From Actinomyces sp. (GTDB taxonomy: Bacteria; Actinomycetota; Actinomycetes; Actinomycetales; Actinomycetaceae), in the NCBI RefSeq assembly GCF_029851875.1, contig NZ_JARKVC010000033.1, positions 1-64,000 on the forward strand: a stretch of DNA of 64,000 nt, in the 5' to 3' direction. Below the pieces are notes generated by a model. The model saw only the letters and a list, made by a program, of their open reading frames with translations. It did not search any database and was not told the DNA's origin. The position numbers were made by a program, and so were the translations under genes. Below, piece by piece: positions 21,292-29,619 of this stretch (positions within the stretch are counted from its first letter, which is position 1; each line of letters starts with the position of its first letter).

Positions 21292-22848
21292 ATGCAGACA
21301 CTTGCCGCAAGCTTTCCCGTGCTGACCGTCATGGTCCTCGTTCCCCTCGCGGGAGCGCTCCTCCTGGCCCTCCTCCCGCCGCTGCGGGCCCAGGCACGCG
21401 CCGTCGGGCTCCTGTTCTCCCTGGCCACGCTGGGGGTGGGCGTGTGGGCCGCCGCGCAGTTCGACGTGGCACAGGGCTCCGTCATCCAGCTCGCTGAGAC
21501 CCGCTCCTGGATCGCCTCCATGGGCGTGTCCTGGGCACTGGGGGTCAACGGCCTGGGGCTGGCCATGCTCCTGCTGGCCGCCTTCCTCACCCCGGTCGTC
21601 CTGCTCGCCTCCTGGGGCGAGGTCCCCGCCGACCGCCAGGGGCTGTTCACCGGGCTCGTCCTGGTCCTGGAGGCCTTCGTCGTCGTCATCTTCGCCGCGC
21701 GCGACGTCGTGCTGTTCTACATCTGCTTCGAGGCCATGCTCATCCCGGTGTACTTCCTCATCGGGCGCTTCGGCGGGCCGAACCGCGGTCGGGCGGCTGT
21801 GAAGTTCCTGCTGTACTCCCTGGCCGGCGGACTGGTCATGCTGGTCGGCGTCGTCGCCCTCTACGTCTACGGGCCCGGTGGTGAGGGTGCCTACCTCCTG
21901 GAGAACCTCGTGGGCAACCTCAACGCCTCGACCACGGTGACACGCTGGGTCTTCGTGTCCTTCTTCGTCGCCTTCGCGATCAAGGCCCCGATGGTCCCGC
22001 TGCACACCTGGCTGCCGGACACGGCGGAACAGGCCACCCCGGGCACCTCGGTGCTGCTGATCGGCGTCCTGGACAAGATCGGTACCTACGGCATGATCGC
22101 CCTGGTCCTCCCGCTCTTCCCCGAGGCCTCGCGCTGGGCCGCTCCGGTGGTCCTCGTGCTCGCCGTCATCGGCATCCTCTACGGAGGCCTGGCCGCCATC
22201 GGGCAGGACAACCTCTACCGGCTCATCTCCTACACCTCGATCAGCCACTTCGGCTTCATGGTGCTGGGTATCTTCGTGGGCTCCTCGGTGGCCGCCACCG
22301 GTGCCATGGTCTACATGGTCGCCCACGGCCTGTCGATCGCCGGTCTCTACCTCGTCACCGGCTTCCTCGCCCGACGCACCTCGACCGTCCAGATCAGTGA
22401 GCTGGGAGGAATGGGCCGCGTGCTGCCGCTCGTGGCAGGCACCTGGCTGGTCTCGGGCCTGGCCTCCATCGCGCTGCCCGGTCTGTCCGGCTTCGTTCCT
22501 GAGTGGATGGTGCTCACCGGCACCTTCTCCCAGTCCGTGGCACTGGGCGTCGTGGCCGTCCTGGGCGTCATCATCGCCGCGGTCTACGTGCTGCTGCCCT
22601 ACCAGCGTGTCTTCACCGGTGCCCCGGCTGCGCACCGCGTGGGCAGCACCGACCTGGACGGGCGCGAGAAGCTCGTCCTGGTCCCCGTCATCGCCGCCAT
22701 GCTGGCCCTGGGACTGGCGCCCGCGCTCCTGACGGACTCGCTGGAGAGCGTGGCTGACCAAGTCTCCACGACGATGAGCCAGGCCGGTGCCCCGGTCTCC
22801 GCCTCCGCCGTCGTCGCCCCGACCTTCTCCGAAGGGATCACCAAGTGA
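21292..22848 (+). CDS. nuoM: NADH-quinone oxidoreductase subunit M
   Basis: Antiporter-like proton-pumping subunit. YICFEAMLIPVYFLIG (key Glu) and the TM7-8 region IKAPMVPLHTWLPDTAEQAT are present; the loop reads TPGTSVLLIGVLDKIGTYG, the actinobacterial variant of the enterobacterial sequence. I use the ATG at 21292, with GAGAGGA at 21274-21280, giving 518 aa; the upstream-open frame reads into nuoL. Overlaps nuoN (GTGA). Confidence 0.94.
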   Translation: MQTLAASFPVLTVMVLVPLAGALLLALLPPLRAQARAVGLLFSLATLGVGVWAAAQFDVAQGSVIQLAETRSWIASMGVSWALGVNGLGLAMLLLAAFLTPVVLLASWGEVPADRQGLFTGLVLVLEAFVVVIFAARDVVLFYICFEAMLIPVYFLIGRFGGPNRGRAAVKFLLYSLAGGLVMLVGVVALYVYGPGGEGAYLLENLVGNLNASTTVTRWVFVSFFVAFAIKAPMVPLHTWLPDTAEQATPGTSVLLIGVLDKIGTYGMIALVLPLFPEASRWAAPVVLVLAVIGILYGGLAAIGQDNLYRLISYTSISHFGFMVLGIFVGSSVAATGAMVYMVAHGLSIAGLYLVTGFLARRTSTVQISELGGMGRVLPLVAGTWLVSGLASIALPGLSGFVPEWMVLTGTFSQSVALGVVAVLGVIIAAVYVLLPYQRVFTGAPAAHRVGSTDLDGREKLVLVPVIAAMLALGLAPALLTDSLESVADQVSTTMSQAGAPVSASAVVAPTFSEGITK

Positions 22849-24407
22849 GCGTCACCGCCCCGACCATCTCCTGGGCCGGACTTTCACCGGTCATCATCAT
22901 CCTGGGGGCTGCCGTCCTCGGTATCCTCCTGGAGGCCTTCGTCCCCCGCAAGGCGCGTCTGGCCTGCCAGACGGGCCTGGGCGTGCTGGCCGTCGTCGCC
23001 TCGGCCGTCGCCCTGGCGGCTCGCTGGGACGCCGTGCGCGACGGTTCTGGCAGCACGCTCACGCCGGGCTTCAACGAGGACCCCTTCGGCGTCGCGGCCC
23101 AGGGCGTCATGCTCGTCATCGGCCTGCTGGCCCTCCTCGTCATGGCTGACCGCACCAGCGCCGGCGACGGCGCCTTCGCGGCCCAGGCCGCGGACCGTCC
23201 CGGCAGCGCCGAGGAGGCTGAGTCCCTGCACGCCGGCTGGATGGGCACCGAGGTCTTCCCTCTCACGCTCTTCTCGCTGGGTGGCATGATGCTCTTCCCG
23301 ATGGCGAGCGACTTCATCACGCTCTTCGTCATGCTGGAGCTCATCTCCTTGCCGCTGTACATCATGGCCGCGACCGCGCGTCACCGCCGCCTGCTCAGCC
23401 AGGAGGCCGCCATGAAGTACTTCGTGCTCGGTGCCTTCGCCTCAGCCTTCATGCTGCTGGGCTCGGCCTTCCTCTACGGCCTGACAGGCCAGGTCAGCTA
23501 CTCCGCCGTCGCCCAGGCACTGGGCACGGGCGGGGCCAACGGCATGGACTGGCTCGCGCTGGCCGGTGTGGCGCTGGTGACCGTCGGCCTGCTGTTCAAG
23601 ATCGCCGCGGCTCCCTTCCACGCCTGGAGCCCGGACGTCTACCAGGGCTCGCCGACCCCGGTCACGGCCTTCATGGCTGCGGGCGTCAAGGCGGCCGCGT
23701 TCCTGGCGCTGCTGCGCTTCTTCTACGTCGCAGGTGCCGCGCTGTCGTGGGACATGGCGCCCTTCCTGTGGACGGTCTCGGTCCTGACGATGTTCGTGGG
23801 AACCGTCGTCGGCATCGTCCAGGGTGACGTCAAGCGCATGCTCGCCTACTCTGCGATCGCCCACGCCGGGTACATGCTCATTGGCATCGTCGCGCTCAAC
23901 CAGGCCGGCATCCGTGCGCTGCTCTTCTACGCCCTGGCCTACGGCGTGGCGACGGTCGGTGCCTTCGGCGTGGTCACGCTGGTGCGGGTGGACCACGACG
24001 GTGCCGCGGGCCCGGAGGCCACCGACCTGGAGGCCCTGACCGGCCTGGGACGGCGCTCGCCGTGGCTGGCGCTGTCGCTGGCAGTCTTCCTGCTGTCCTT
24101 CGCGGGTATCCCGCTCACGGCAGGCTTCATCGCCAAGTTCGAGCTCTTCGTCGCCGGTGTCGGCGGCGGGGCGACCTGGCTCGTCATTGCCGCGGTCGTC
24201 TCCTCGGCCGCGACCGCCTTCTTCTACATGCGGGTCATCGTGCTCATGTTCTTCCGTGAGCCGGCCCAGGACCACGTGGTCGTCGTGACCTCCAACGGCC
24301 TGTCCTCGACCGCGATCGGCGTGGCGGTCCTGCTGACCATCGCCCTGGGCGTGCTGCCCCAGACGGTGCTGGCCACGCTCGGCAACGCCGCTATGCTCGT
24401 GCCGTGA
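22845..24407 (+). CDS. nuoN: NADH-quinone oxidoreductase subunit N
   Basis: Third antiporter-like subunit, 520 aa and about 14 membrane segments. KYFVLGAFASAFMLLG (key Lys) and FKIAAAPFHAWSPDVYQGSPTPVTAF are typical. GTG start on the nuoM stop. Its own stop overlaps the GTG of the polyprenyl synthase gene (24404-24407), so the operon continues beyond complex I. Confidence 0.95.
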   Translation: MSVTAPTISWAGLSPVIIILGAAVLGILLEAFVPRKARLACQTGLGVLAVVASAVALAARWDAVRDGSGSTLTPGFNEDPFGVAAQGVMLVIGLLALLVMADRTSAGDGAFAAQAADRPGSAEEAESLHAGWMGTEVFPLTLFSLGGMMLFPMASDFITLFVMLELISLPLYIMAATARHRRLLSQEAAMKYFVLGAFASAFMLLGSAFLYGLTGQVSYSAVAQALGTGGANGMDWLALAGVALVTVGLLFKIAAAPFHAWSPDVYQGSPTPVTAFMAAGVKAAAFLALLRFFYVAGAALSWDMAPFLWTVSVLTMFVGTVVGIVQGDVKRMLAYSAIAHAGYMLIGIVALNQAGIRALLFYALAYGVATVGAFGVVTLVRVDHDGAAGPEATDLEALTGLGRRSPWLALSLAVFLLSFAGIPLTAGFIAKFELFVAGVGGGATWLVIAAVVSSAATAFFYMRVIVLMFFREPAQDHVVVVTSNGLSSTAIGVAVLLTIALGVLPQTVLATLGNAAMLVP

Positions 24408-25510
24408 TCGGTACCTTTCCCCTGGATACCCCTGAGCTCGAGGGCCGGATCTCCCCGGCCCTCGAGGCCGTTGAGACCAGGCTCCTCCAGGTCGTCAACA
24501 ACGCCGACGAGACCATCAACCCTCCCACCTCGCACCTGGCTGAGGCCGGCGGCAAGAGGCTGCGGCCGGTGCTGACCCTGCTGACCGCCCAGCTCGGTGA
24601 CCCGCAGGCGTCCACCGGGGAGAAGGTCCGTGACGCCGGCGTGGCGGTGGAGCTGACGCATATCGCCACGCTCTACCACGACGACGTCATGGACGACGCT
24701 CCGCTGCGTCGGGGCGCTCCCAGCGCCCAGACGGTCTGGGGCAACTCCGCGGCGATCCTGACCGGGGACGTCCTCGTGGCGCGTGCCTCTCAGCTGGTGG
24801 CGGCGCTGGGGCCTGAGGCGGTGCTGGCGCACGCCAAGACCTTCGAGCGCCTGTGCATGGGCCAGCTCCACGAGACCCTGCCGCGCCCGGCGGGCACGGA
24901 CCCTGTGGCGCACTACATCCAGGTCCTGGCGGACAAGACCGGATCCCTCATCGCCGTCTCCGCCCGCTACGGCGCCATGCTGACTCACGCCGGTGAGCTG
25001 ACTGAGAGGATCGTCGAGGAGTTCGGCGAGAAGATCGGCGTCGCCTTCCAGCTGGCTGACGACGTCATCGACCTCGCCTCCGACTCCGAAGCCACCGGCA
25101 AGACCCCCGGCACGGACCTGCGCGAAGGCGTGGACACCATGCCCGTCCTCCTCCTGCGTCAGGCGCTGGCTGCCGGTGAGCTCGACGCCGCCGGCCAGTC
25201 CATCCTCTCCACCCTCTCCAGCGGCGACCTCCAGGACGACGCGGTGCTCAGCGACGTCGTCGCCCGCCTGCGTGAGCACCCGGTGCTGGCGCGCACCCGT
25301 GAGATGGCGATGACCTGGGCGGATGAGGCCGTGGCTGTCCTGGGCGGGCTGGAGGAGGCTGTCGTGGTTGGCACGCGTGAGCGTCTGGCGGCGGCTGGGA
25401 CCCAGGGGGCCCAGGCCGAGTCTGCCGTGGCCGACGCGCGGGTGCGCGTGGGGCAGGTGCGCCAGGCCATGGAGCAGTTTGCTCGCCTCCTGGTCGACCG
25501 CGCGGCGTGA
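24404..25510 (+). CDS. Long-chain polyprenyl diphosphate synthase (likely menaquinone side chain)
   Basis: Trans-prenyltransferase that extends farnesyl or geranylgeranyl diphosphate with IPP. GGKRLRP (IPP binding), first Asp-rich motif DDVMD at 93-97 followed by the RRG motif, second Asp-rich motif DDVID at 219-223. 368 aa. The GTG start overlaps the nuoN stop by 4 bp (GTGA). Being the last gene of the nuo operon and close to men genes suggests it makes the menaquinone tail (heptaprenyl to nonaprenyl; chain length cannot be read reliably). This gene order is also known in other actinobacteria. Confidence 0.88.
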   Translation: MIGTFPLDTPELEGRISPALEAVETRLLQVVNNADETINPPTSHLAEAGGKRLRPVLTLLTAQLGDPQASTGEKVRDAGVAVELTHIATLYHDDVMDDAPLRRGAPSAQTVWGNSAAILTGDVLVARASQLVAALGPEAVLAHAKTFERLCMGQLHETLPRPAGTDPVAHYIQVLADKTGSLIAVSARYGAMLTHAGELTERIVEEFGEKIGVAFQLADDVIDLASDSEATGKTPGTDLREGVDTMPVLLLRQALAAGELDAAGQSILSTLSSGDLQDDAVLSDVVARLREHPVLARTREMAMTWADEAVAVLGGLEEAVVVGTRERLAAAGTQGAQAESAVADARVRVGQVRQAMEQFARLLVDRAA

Positions 25511-25549
25511 GGTGCGTCCCGTCCCCTGGGTGAGGGCGGCCGTGGTCCG

Positions 25550-25555
25550 TAGACT
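25550..25555 (+). promoter_or_regulatory. -10 hexamer TAGACT upstream of fprA
   Basis: TAGACT fits the window's TANNNT pattern. It lies only 5 nt before the first in-frame GTG (25561), slightly short for a leaderless start, and 89 nt before the GTG (25645) where family members begin. Confidence 0.45.
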
Positions 25556-25644
25556 GTGCCGTGGCCTGCGCCGTCGTCGTGCCCCGAGGCGGGTCTGACA
25601 CCGCGCCGGCGAGATTCGTACCCGAGGTCAGGAACCAAGTCACC

Positions 25645-27144
25645 GTGAGCACACGTCCGCTGTCTGTCGCTGTTATCGGTGCCGGCCCCGCCGGCATCTA
25701 CGCCTCCGACATCCTGTCCAAGTCCGGGCTGGACGTGAGCATCGACCTCTTTGAGCGCCTGCCTGCGCCTTACGGCCTCGTGCGCTACGGCGTGGCCCCG
25801 GACCACCCGCGCATCAAGCAGATCATCGTGGCCCTGTACAAGATCCTCCAGCGCGGGGACATCCGTCTCATCGGTAACGTCGAGGTGGGGCGAGACCTGT
25901 CGGTGGCCGAGCTCCACGAGCACTACGACGCCCTCATCTTCTCCACCGGCGCGGACACTGACGCGCCCCTGGACATCCCTGGCATTGACGCCCCGGAGTC
26001 CTACGGCGGCGCCGACTTCGTGTCCTGGTACGACGGGCACCCCGACCACCCGCGCACCTGGGACCTGTCCGCACGGGAGGTCGCCGTCATCGGCGTGGGC
26101 AACGTGGGCCTGGACATCGCGCGCGTGCTGGCCAAGCACCCTGAGGACCTCATGACCACCGAGGTGCCCGCCAACGTCGCCGAGATCCTCAAGACCTCCC
26201 CGGTCACTGACGTGCACGTCTTCGGGCGCCGGGGCCCGGCCCAGGTCAAGTTCACCCCGCTGGAGCTGCGAGAGCTCGGCAAGCAGCCGGACGTGGACGT
26301 CACCGTTGACGAGGAGGACTTCGAGTACGACGCCGGAAGTGAGGAGGCGCTGCGCTCCTCCAACCAGCAGCGGCAGGTCGTCAAGGCCCTGGAGGGCTAC
26401 GCCATGCAGGAGCCGGAGGAGCTGACCGCCTCCCGCACCATCCACATCCACCTCTTCCAGGCTCCCCACGAGGTGCTGCTGGACGAGGACGGGCACGTGC
26501 GCGGCCTGCGTACCGAGCGCACGCGCCTGAACGGGGACGGCACCGTCTGCGGCACGGGGGAGTACCGCGACTGGCCTGCCCAGGCTGTCTACCGCGCGGT
26601 GGGCTACGCCGGCAGCCCGATCGAGGGGCTGCCCTTCGACGAGGCGCGTCACGTTATTCCTAACGAGGGCGGGCGCGTTATCGGCGAGGACGGCAGCCCG
26701 CTGACCGGCGTCTACGCCACCGGGTGGATCCGTCGGGGCCCGGTGGGCCTCATCGGCTCGACCAAGTCCGACGCCCAGGAGACGATCTCGCACCTGGTGG
26801 AGGACGCCCACGCCGGCCTGCTGCACGCCACGACCGACGACGAGTCGCAGGTGGGCCACGACGCCTTGCTCGCGCTGCTTGAGGACCGCCAGGTGCCCTA
26901 CACCACCTGGGAGGGGTGGGAGCTGCTGGACGCCTACGAGCGTGAGCTCGGCCAGGCCTATGGCGAGGTCGAGGTCACGGGCGGGGCCATGAGGCCGCGT
27001 GAGCGCGTCAAGGTGGTCTCCCGCGAGGCCATGACGGTGATCTCCCGCCGTGAGGAGGCTCCGGCGGACCTGATCGGGCAGCCTGATCCTGAGCGGGTGC
27101 CGGCCCGGGTGGCTCATCGTCTGCCGCAGAGCTCGCAGGGCTGA
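25645..27144 (+). CDS. fprA: FprA-type ferredoxin/flavodoxin-NADP+ reductase
   Basis: FAD enzyme of the adrenodoxin-reductase family that shuttles electrons between NADPH and ferredoxin. FAD-binding VAVIGAGPAGIYAS at residues 8-21, an RYGVAPDHPRIKQ motif, NADPH-binding VIGVGNVGLDIARVL in the middle, and a C-terminal GVYATGWIRRGPVGLIGSTKSDAQE. I start at the GTG at 25645 (499 aa) because family proteins begin at the FAD motif. The frame is also open from GTG 25561, which would add 28 unconserved residues; TAGACT just upstream leaves that possible. About 40 residues longer at the C-terminus than mycobacterial FprA. Confidence 0.85.
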   Translation: MSTRPLSVAVIGAGPAGIYASDILSKSGLDVSIDLFERLPAPYGLVRYGVAPDHPRIKQIIVALYKILQRGDIRLIGNVEVGRDLSVAELHEHYDALIFSTGADTDAPLDIPGIDAPESYGGADFVSWYDGHPDHPRTWDLSAREVAVIGVGNVGLDIARVLAKHPEDLMTTEVPANVAEILKTSPVTDVHVFGRRGPAQVKFTPLELRELGKQPDVDVTVDEEDFEYDAGSEEALRSSNQQRQVVKALEGYAMQEPEELTASRTIHIHLFQAPHEVLLDEDGHVRGLRTERTRLNGDGTVCGTGEYRDWPAQAVYRAVGYAGSPIEGLPFDEARHVIPNEGGRVIGEDGSPLTGVYATGWIRRGPVGLIGSTKSDAQETISHLVEDAHAGLLHATTDDESQVGHDALLALLEDRQVPYTTWEGWELLDAYERELGQAYGEVEVTGGAMRPRERVKVVSREAMTVISRREEAPADLIGQPDPERVPARVAHRLPQSSQG

Positions 27145-27157
27145 TCGCGCCCCGTCT

Positions 27158-27314
27158 TGGCGGCGTGCATAGCCGCTGAGGGCGTGCCTGTGCCCTGTGG
27201 CGGCGTGTACTGCTGGTGGGGGCGTGCCTGACAACGTCGTCGGGCACGCCCCCACGACATACCCACGCCTTCGCCGAGGGGAAGCACGCCGCCAGCGCCC
27301 AGCCACGCCGCCAC
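27158..27314. repeat. Nested inverted-repeat cluster of GGCGTG words between fprA and htpX
   Basis: Four forward words are followed by reverse-complement partners. TGGCGGCGTGC at 27158-27168 pairs with 27284-27294. GTGGCGGCGTG at 27197-27207 pairs with 27304-27314. GTGGGGGCGTGCC at 27216-27228 pairs perfectly with 27243-27255 across a 14-nt loop. An unpaired forward word sits at 27180-27188 and a reverse word near 27263-27269. The innermost pair could form a 13-bp hairpin and may terminate fprA transcription; the outer words are not needed for that. Confidence 0.6.
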
Positions 27315-27363
27315 GGCGGGAGCTGTGCCTGGTCGGACCCAGAGGACTCCCAGGTGGCGTCCA

Positions 27364-27369
27364 TAGAAT
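27364..27369 (+). promoter_or_regulatory. -10 hexamer TAGAAT, leaderless layout, for htpX
   Basis: TAGAAT, then 6 nt, then the htpX ATG at 27376; no ribosome site fits in between, so a leaderless transcript is likely. Confidence 0.55.
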
Positions 27370-27375
27370 CGCCCC

Positions 27376-28239
27376 ATGACCGGTACCGACCACCACAACG
27401 GGCTCAAGACCGCCGTGCTCATGGGCGGGCTGTGGAGCCTCCTGCTGCTTATCGGCTGGTTGCTCGCCCAGGGCACCGGCTCCAGCGTCTGGCTCATCAT
27501 CATGCCGGCGATCGGCGTGGCCCAGACGGCCTACACCTACTGGAACTCTGACAAGCTGGCTGTGCGCTCCATGGGGGCTATCGAGGTCACGCCCGAGCAG
27601 CAGCCGGTGATGTACGCCGTCGTGCGTGAGCTGTCCGCCAAGGCTGGCCAGCCCATGCCGCGCCTGTACGTCGCCCCGACCATGAGCCCCAACGCCTTCG
27701 CCACGGGGCGCAACCCCGAGCACGCTGCGGTGTGCTGCACGCAGGGCATCCTGCAGCTGCTGAACGAGCGCGAGCTGCGAGGCGTGCTGGGGCACGAGCT
27801 CTCCCACGTCTACAACCGCGACATCCTCACCGGCTCCGTGGCGGCCGGGATCGCGGGAGTCATCTCCTCGGTGTCACAGATGGTGCTCTGGTTCGGGGGA
27901 GGCAGGGACAGGCGGGACTCCAACGTCCTGGTCCTGCTGCTCATCTCCGTCCTGGCGCCGCTAGCGGCCGCGCTCACTCAGTTCGCCGTCTCCCGTACCC
28001 GCGAGTACGACGCCGACCACGACGGCGCTGTGCTCACCGGTGACCCGCTCGCGCTGGCCAGCGCGCTGCGCAGGCTGGAGACCGGTGTGGCGGACGCGCC
28101 GATGGCCCAGGAGCCGCGGGTGGAGCCCGTCAGCTCGATGATGATCGCCAACCCCTTCGGGCGTATGCGCAGCCTCTTTGCCACCCACCCGCCGATGGAC
28201 AAGCGCATCGCGCGCCTGGAGCAGATGGCGGGCTACTGA
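27376..28239 (+). CDS. htpX: HtpX-type membrane zinc metalloprotease
   Basis: M48-family protease for membrane protein quality control. Two hydrophobic segments near the N-terminus (about 12-32 and 36-55), then the zinc site H140-E141-x2-H144 (LGHELSHVYNRD), two more hydrophobic segments (about 152-175 and 188-206), then the third ligand Glu in REYDADHDG. 287 aa, normal length. Leaderless-type promoter directly upstream, strong hairpin directly downstream, so it is probably a single-gene unit. Confidence 0.92.
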   Translation: MTGTDHHNGLKTAVLMGGLWSLLLLIGWLLAQGTGSSVWLIIMPAIGVAQTAYTYWNSDKLAVRSMGAIEVTPEQQPVMYAVVRELSAKAGQPMPRLYVAPTMSPNAFATGRNPEHAAVCCTQGILQLLNERELRGVLGHELSHVYNRDILTGSVAAGIAGVISSVSQMVLWFGGGRDRRDSNVLVLLLISVLAPLAAALTQFAVSRTREYDADHDGAVLTGDPLALASALRRLETGVADAPMAQEPRVEPVSSMMIANPFGRMRSLFATHPPMDKRIARLEQMAGY

Positions 28240-28244
28240 CGCCC

Positions 28245-28293
28245 AAGGCCGCGGCTGCGAGGCACAGCTGGTGCGCCTCGCAGCCGCGGCCTT
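28245..28293 (+). terminator. Perfect 19-bp stem hairpin after htpX
   Basis: Arms 28245-28263 and 28275-28293 are perfect reverse complements with an 11-nt loop, beginning 5 nt after the htpX stop. No U-run follows (TTGTCACG). It lies between convergent htpX and yajQ and could serve both strands. Confidence 0.75.
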
Positions 28294-28347
28294 GTCACGT
28301 CTCGCTCGTGACGGCCTGGCTGCCCGGGAGGGGGCGAGCTGGCAGAC

Positions 28348-28845
28348 TCAGCGGTAGTTGACGAACTGGAGAGGGACGTCGACGTCGAGCTCCTTGAGCA
28401 GGGCGATCACTGCCTGGAGGTCGTCACGGGACTTGGAGGACACGCGGACCTCATCGCCCTGGATCGTGGCCTTGACGCCCTTGGGGCCTTCGTCACGAAT
28501 AACCTTGGTGACCTTCTTGGCCACCTCCTGCGTCAGGCCCTCCTTGAGCGGGCAGACGAGCTTGTAGACCTTGCCTGAGAGCCTGGGCTCCTTGTCTCCC
28601 AGATCCAGGGCCTTGAGAGAGACCCCATGCCGGAAGAGCCTGGACTGCAGGACGTCGAGCACGGCCAGGACCCGCTCAGCAGAGCTGGCCTGCAGGGTGA
28701 TGGTGTCGCCTGCCAGCTCGACGCCGGCGTCCACGCCGCGGAAGTCGTAGCGCTGGGAGATCTCCTTGGCGGTCTGGTTGACGGCGTTGTCCACCTCCTG
28801 GCGATCCAGCTTGGAGACGACGTCGAAGGAGGAGTCAGAGGCCAT
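28348..28845 (-). CDS. yajQ: YajQ-family nucleotide-binding protein
   Basis: Small cytoplasmic two-domain protein (165 aa, usual length); family members bind nucleotides, and cyclic di-GMP binding is reported for some. Signatures: [20 protein letters not shown] at the N-terminus, [10 protein letters not shown], and the C-terminal ending [10 protein letters not shown]. An AAAGGACAGGAC stretch precedes the ATG. Convergent with htpX. Confidence 0.9.
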   Translation of the reverse strand: MASDSSFDVVSKLDRQEVDNAVNQTAKEISQRYDFRGVDAGVELAGDTITLQASSAERVLAVLDVLQSRLFRHGVSLKALDLGDKEPRLSGKVYKLVCPLKEGLTQEVAKKVTKVIRDEGPKGVKATIQGDEVRVSSKSRDDLQAVIALLKELDVDVPLQFVNYR

Positions 28846-28956
28846 GTCCGTCCTGTCCTTTCTGTGGGGCGAGGTGAGCGCGGGCGCGGGGCCGGCTGGC
28901 CTGGCGAGGCGATAGCCGCCGTCGGCCAGGCTGTGAGCAGGGTCCTACACACGCGA

Positions 28957-28987
28957 TTGGCGTCCCGGGTGCCGGGCTTGCTATTCT
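28957..28987 (+). promoter_or_regulatory. Candidate promoter for the tRNA-Tyr gene
   Basis: TTGGCG at 28957-28962 and TATTCT at 28982-28987, spacer 19 bp, about 45 nt before the mature tRNA. The stretch from 28846 to here holds no gene. Confidence 0.4.
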
Positions 28988-29031
28988 TCCACGGCACCGA
29001 GCAGCGATCACCTGGTCGATGAGCGGAGCAA

Positions 29032-29113
29032 GGCGGGTTGCCCGAGCGGCCAATGGGAGCTGACTGTAAATCAGCCGCGGAATGCTACGGGGGTTCGAAT
29101 CCCTCACCCGCCA
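29032..29113 (+). tRNA. tRNA-Tyr (anticodon GTA)
   Basis: 82-nt class II tRNA. Acceptor GGCGGGT pairs fully with ACCCGCC at 29106-29112. The anticodon loop CTGTAAA gives GTA. A long variable arm follows, and the T arm is GGGGG/TTCGAAT/CCCTC-like. The CCA end is not encoded. Confidence 0.95.
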
Positions 29114-29237
29114 CGGTGATCGCAAGGTCGACGGACCTGGCGATGATCTCCGCCCTCACGGGGCGGGCCGCAGTGAGCGAAGCCACGCGGAACCGGATTG
29201 CGACGGCAAAACGGATCTGCTTAAGATTCCGCTCGTT

Positions 29238-29310
29238 GCCCCGATAGCTCAGTCGGCAGAGCGTCTCCATGGTAAGGAGAAGGTCAAGGGTTCGATTCCC
29301 TTTCGGGGCT
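29238..29310 (+). tRNA. tRNA-Thr (anticodon GGT)
   Basis: 73 nt. Acceptor GCCCCGA pairs with TCGGGGC, the anticodon stem TCTCC/GGAGA carries loop ATGGTAA (GGT, reads ACC/ACU), and the T loop is TTCGATT. No CCA is encoded. The 124-bp gap after tRNA-Tyr shows no gene. Confidence 0.95.
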
Positions 29311-29319
29311 CTGACACTG

Positions 29320-29339
29320 CGGGGGCCACCAGGCCCCCG
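29320..29339 (+). terminator. Hairpin after tRNA-Thr
   Basis: CGGGGGCC-ACCA-GGCCCCCG, an 8-bp stem with a 4-nt loop, followed by TTGTGTTG. Ten bases after the tRNA end, it fits an intrinsic terminator. Confidence 0.65.
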
Positions 29340-29351
29340 TTGTGTTGATAT

Positions 29352-29425
29352 GGCGAGGTAGCTCAGCTGGTTAGAGCGCACGACTCATAATCGTGAGGTC
29401 GAGGGTTCGAGTCCCTCCCCCGCTA
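29352..29425 (+). tRNA. tRNA-Met (anticodon CAT)
   Basis: 74 nt with anticodon stem CACGA/TCGTG, loop CTCATAA (CAT), D arm GCTC/GAGC and T loop TTCGAGT. It looks like the elongator type (no run of three G:C pairs in the anticodon stem). The acceptor stem has a G:U at position 1-72 and an A:C mismatch between 29356 and 29420. Confidence 0.93.
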
Positions 29426-29431
29426 CGGACA

Positions 29432-29455
29432 CCCCGGCACCGACAGGTGCCGGGG
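29432..29455 (+). terminator. Hairpin after tRNA-Met
   Basis: CCCCGGCACC-GACA-GGTGCCGGGG: perfect 10-bp stem with a 4-nt loop, followed by TCTTGTCG, 6 nt after the tRNA. Confidence 0.7.
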
Positions 29456-29604
29456 TCTTGTCGCTCTCAGGCACGTAGGCGGGGTCTCTTGAGCCCGTGC
29501 TTGCGCCTGTGGCGAGGTGCAGGTCGGCCGGCTGTCCTGCTCAAGCGGGTGGGGAAGCGGCCTTGATGCCGTCATGGCCAGGCTGACCGTGTGGCACGTG
29601 TGAT

Positions 29605-29610
29605 GAGGAG
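29605..29610 (+). promoter_or_regulatory. Shine-Dalgarno GAGGAG that decides the TrkH start
   Basis: GAGGAG touches the ATG at 29611 but is 9 nt from the ATG at 29620, so the second ATG is the likely start. Confidence 0.6.
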
Positions 29611-29619
29611 ATGACGTCG

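Noticed and set aside
19248-22761. Two long minus-strand open frames (594 and 556 residues) over nuoL and nuoM
   Set aside because: Antisense shadows: Asp/His/Gly/Gln-rich repeats arise from reading codons of membrane helices backwards.
29038-29381. Short open frames through the tRNA cluster
   Set aside because: They cross tRNA-Tyr, tRNA-Thr and tRNA-Met sequences that fold properly; no protein is supported.
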